From: an uncultured Oscillospiraceae bacterium
Lineage (GTDB): Bacteria > Bacillota > Clostridia > Oscillospirales > Ruminococcaceae
Length of the DNA stretch: 64,000 nt
Direction: 5' to 3'
NCBI GenBank assembly: GCA_910577565.1
Contig: CAJTNJ010000002.1
Coordinates: 1-64,000, forward strand
Of the stretch, positions 63,295 through 64,000 are shown piece by piece (position 1 is the stretch's first letter; each line of letters begins with the position of its first letter). The notes beneath the pieces were generated by a model. The model had not been told where the DNA came from. It was given only the letters and a program-made list of their open reading frames with translations, and ran no database searches. Made by a program: the position numbers and the translations under genes.

Positions 63295-63975
63295 ATGTCT
63301 TACAAAGCAGCAATTTTTGACATGGATGGCACTTTGCTTGACTCATCGTGGGTTTGGGATAAAGTAGATGCCAAATTCCACAAAATGATGAATATAAAAG
63401 CCGACGTAGGATATTCTGAAGAAATAATGCATATGCCACCTACTGAGTGTGCAATTTATACTATAAATAAGTATAAATTATCAAACACACCTGATGAAGT
63501 TAAGAAGATATGGTATGATATAGCAAAAGATTTATATGAAAAAGAAGTAAAATTAAAACCGGGAGCTTCAAAGTTGCTTGAAGTGATGGTTAAGAATAAT
63601 ATAAAAATTTGTTTAGCTACTTCCTGTTATGTAGAACTTAGCGAACTTTCTCTTAAAAAGAACAATATTTATGATAAGTTTAATCATTTTTTATATTGCG
63701 ATAAATTAGGTGTAAATAAAAAATCAGCTGATTTATATCTTGCTTGTGCAGAACAAATGAAAATTTCACCAAAGTGTTGTGCGGTTTTTGAAGACATTAT
63801 AGCACCGTTAAATTCTGTCAAAGCTTATGATATGGGCTATTTTGCGGTGGATGATATAAAACAGACACCTGAAATTAAAAAGCAACTTAAAAAACAAGCA
63901 GATTTTTATATAAATGATTTTAATAGTTTTATTAAATATGGATATTTTGATTTATTCTTCATTGATAAGAGGTAA
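63295..63975 (+). CDS. HAD family hydrolase (beta-phosphoglucomutase-like)
   Basis: A 226-residue HAD protein. Motif I is FDMDGTLLDSSWVWDK, motif II is LATSCYVELS, and motif IV is CCAVFEDIIAPLNSVKAY. A helical cap is inserted after motif I, as in subfamily IA. Substrate unknown; phosphosugars are common. RBS AAGGAG. It diverges from thiN. Confidence 0.9.
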   Translation: MSYKAAIFDMDGTLLDSSWVWDKVDAKFHKMMNIKADVGYSEEIMHMPPTECAIYTINKYKLSNTPDEVKKIWYDIAKDLYEKEVKLKPGASKLLEVMVKNNIKICLATSCYVELSELSLKKNNIYDKFNHFLYCDKLGVNKKSADLYLACAEQMKISPKCCAVFEDIIAPLNSVKAYDMGYFAVDDIKQTPEIKKQLKKQADFYINDFNSFIKYGYFDLFFIDKR

Positions 63976-63980
63976 AATAT

Positions 63981-64000
63981 ATGAAGCGCTTTTTATTTAT
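63981..64000 (+). CDS. Start of a further gene (partial)
   Basis: An ATG at 63981 with AGAGG 8 to 12 bases upstream opens a frame MKRFLF that runs off the window. It follows the HAD gene by five bases. Product cannot be told. Confidence 0.4.

Noticed and set aside
1..64000. CRISPR arrays, tRNA or rRNA genes
   Set aside because: No regularly spaced repeats, cloverleaf-like sequences or rRNA segments were seen on reading both strands.

Overview
The window is AT-rich DNA from a low-GC Firmicute, most likely a clostridium. Evidence for this is the T-box leader in front of pheST, the tig-clpP-clpX-lon-engB and rplS-lepB-rbgA-rnhB orders, the HlyD-like/ylmE-sepF-divIVA-ileS division block, AGGAGG-type ribosome binding sites, and IS481 and IS1 remnants of a type common in Clostridia. 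The layout around sepF/divIVA resembles Oscillospiraceae-like lineages, but the sequence alone does not fix the family.

Positions 1-10.7 kb hold the right part of a decayed HK97-type siphovirus prophage, read on the minus strand. From right to left these are a small membrane protein, an SSB-like gene, a replisome organiser, a DnaB-like helicase, a DUF1492 regulator, an HNH nuclease, a portal gene, antirepressor debris, the prohead protease, the major capsid protein, a head fiber protein, two head-tail connectors, a gp10-like protein, a tail completion protein and the major tail protein (cut by the window edge). The head and tail genes from the protease onward are open. The portal, antirepressor, DUF1492, DnaB, organiser and SSB genes carry stops or frameshifts, and no terminase lies between HNH and portal. 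Two intact plus-strand cargo genes sit inside the prophage, a cupin and a DUF2798 membrane protein. Each has its own sigma-A-like promoter, and the DUF2798 gene also has a structured terminator-like leader.

Positions 10.7-15.8 kb are a junction region followed by a very AT-rich pheS-pheT pair with promoter and T-box, bounded on the far side by an IS1-type remnant. From 15.8 kb the DNA is mostly housekeeping on the plus strand: pdxST (pyridoxal phosphate), a pyrB carrying a PyrI-type zinc tail, a flavodoxin-like protein, trxA, a D,D-carboxypeptidase, and an IS481 remnant (21.1-22.1 kb). Next come rplS, lepB, rbgA, a fused rnhB-yraN, an M19 dipeptidase, thrC and a phosphoesterase.

From 28.5 to 35.8 kb lies the protein quality-control block tig, clpP, clpX, a broken MazG-like gene, lon and engB. 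Positions 35.8-46.6 kb hold lysA, a YerC-like regulator, a methyltransferase, hslO, miaB, a YlbF-family protein with a cysteine-rich tail, mutS, mutL and miaA. Positions 46.6-54.6 kb hold an HlyD-like protein, yggS/ylmE, sepF, divIVA, ileS, lspA and rluD. The last part holds a convergent DUF368 membrane protein, a small unknown gene, trmB, prfA, a Sua5-type tsaC, coaE, a lytic transglycosylase, an M18 aminopeptidase, an SDR, thiN (minus strand), an HAD hydrolase and the first bases of another gene.

The most unusual items are the structured leader of the DUF2798 cargo gene, the PyrB-zinc-domain fusion, the near-identical antirepressor-derived repeats, and the isolated T-box/pheST island between mobile-element debris. 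I saw no CRISPR array, rRNA or tRNA gene.
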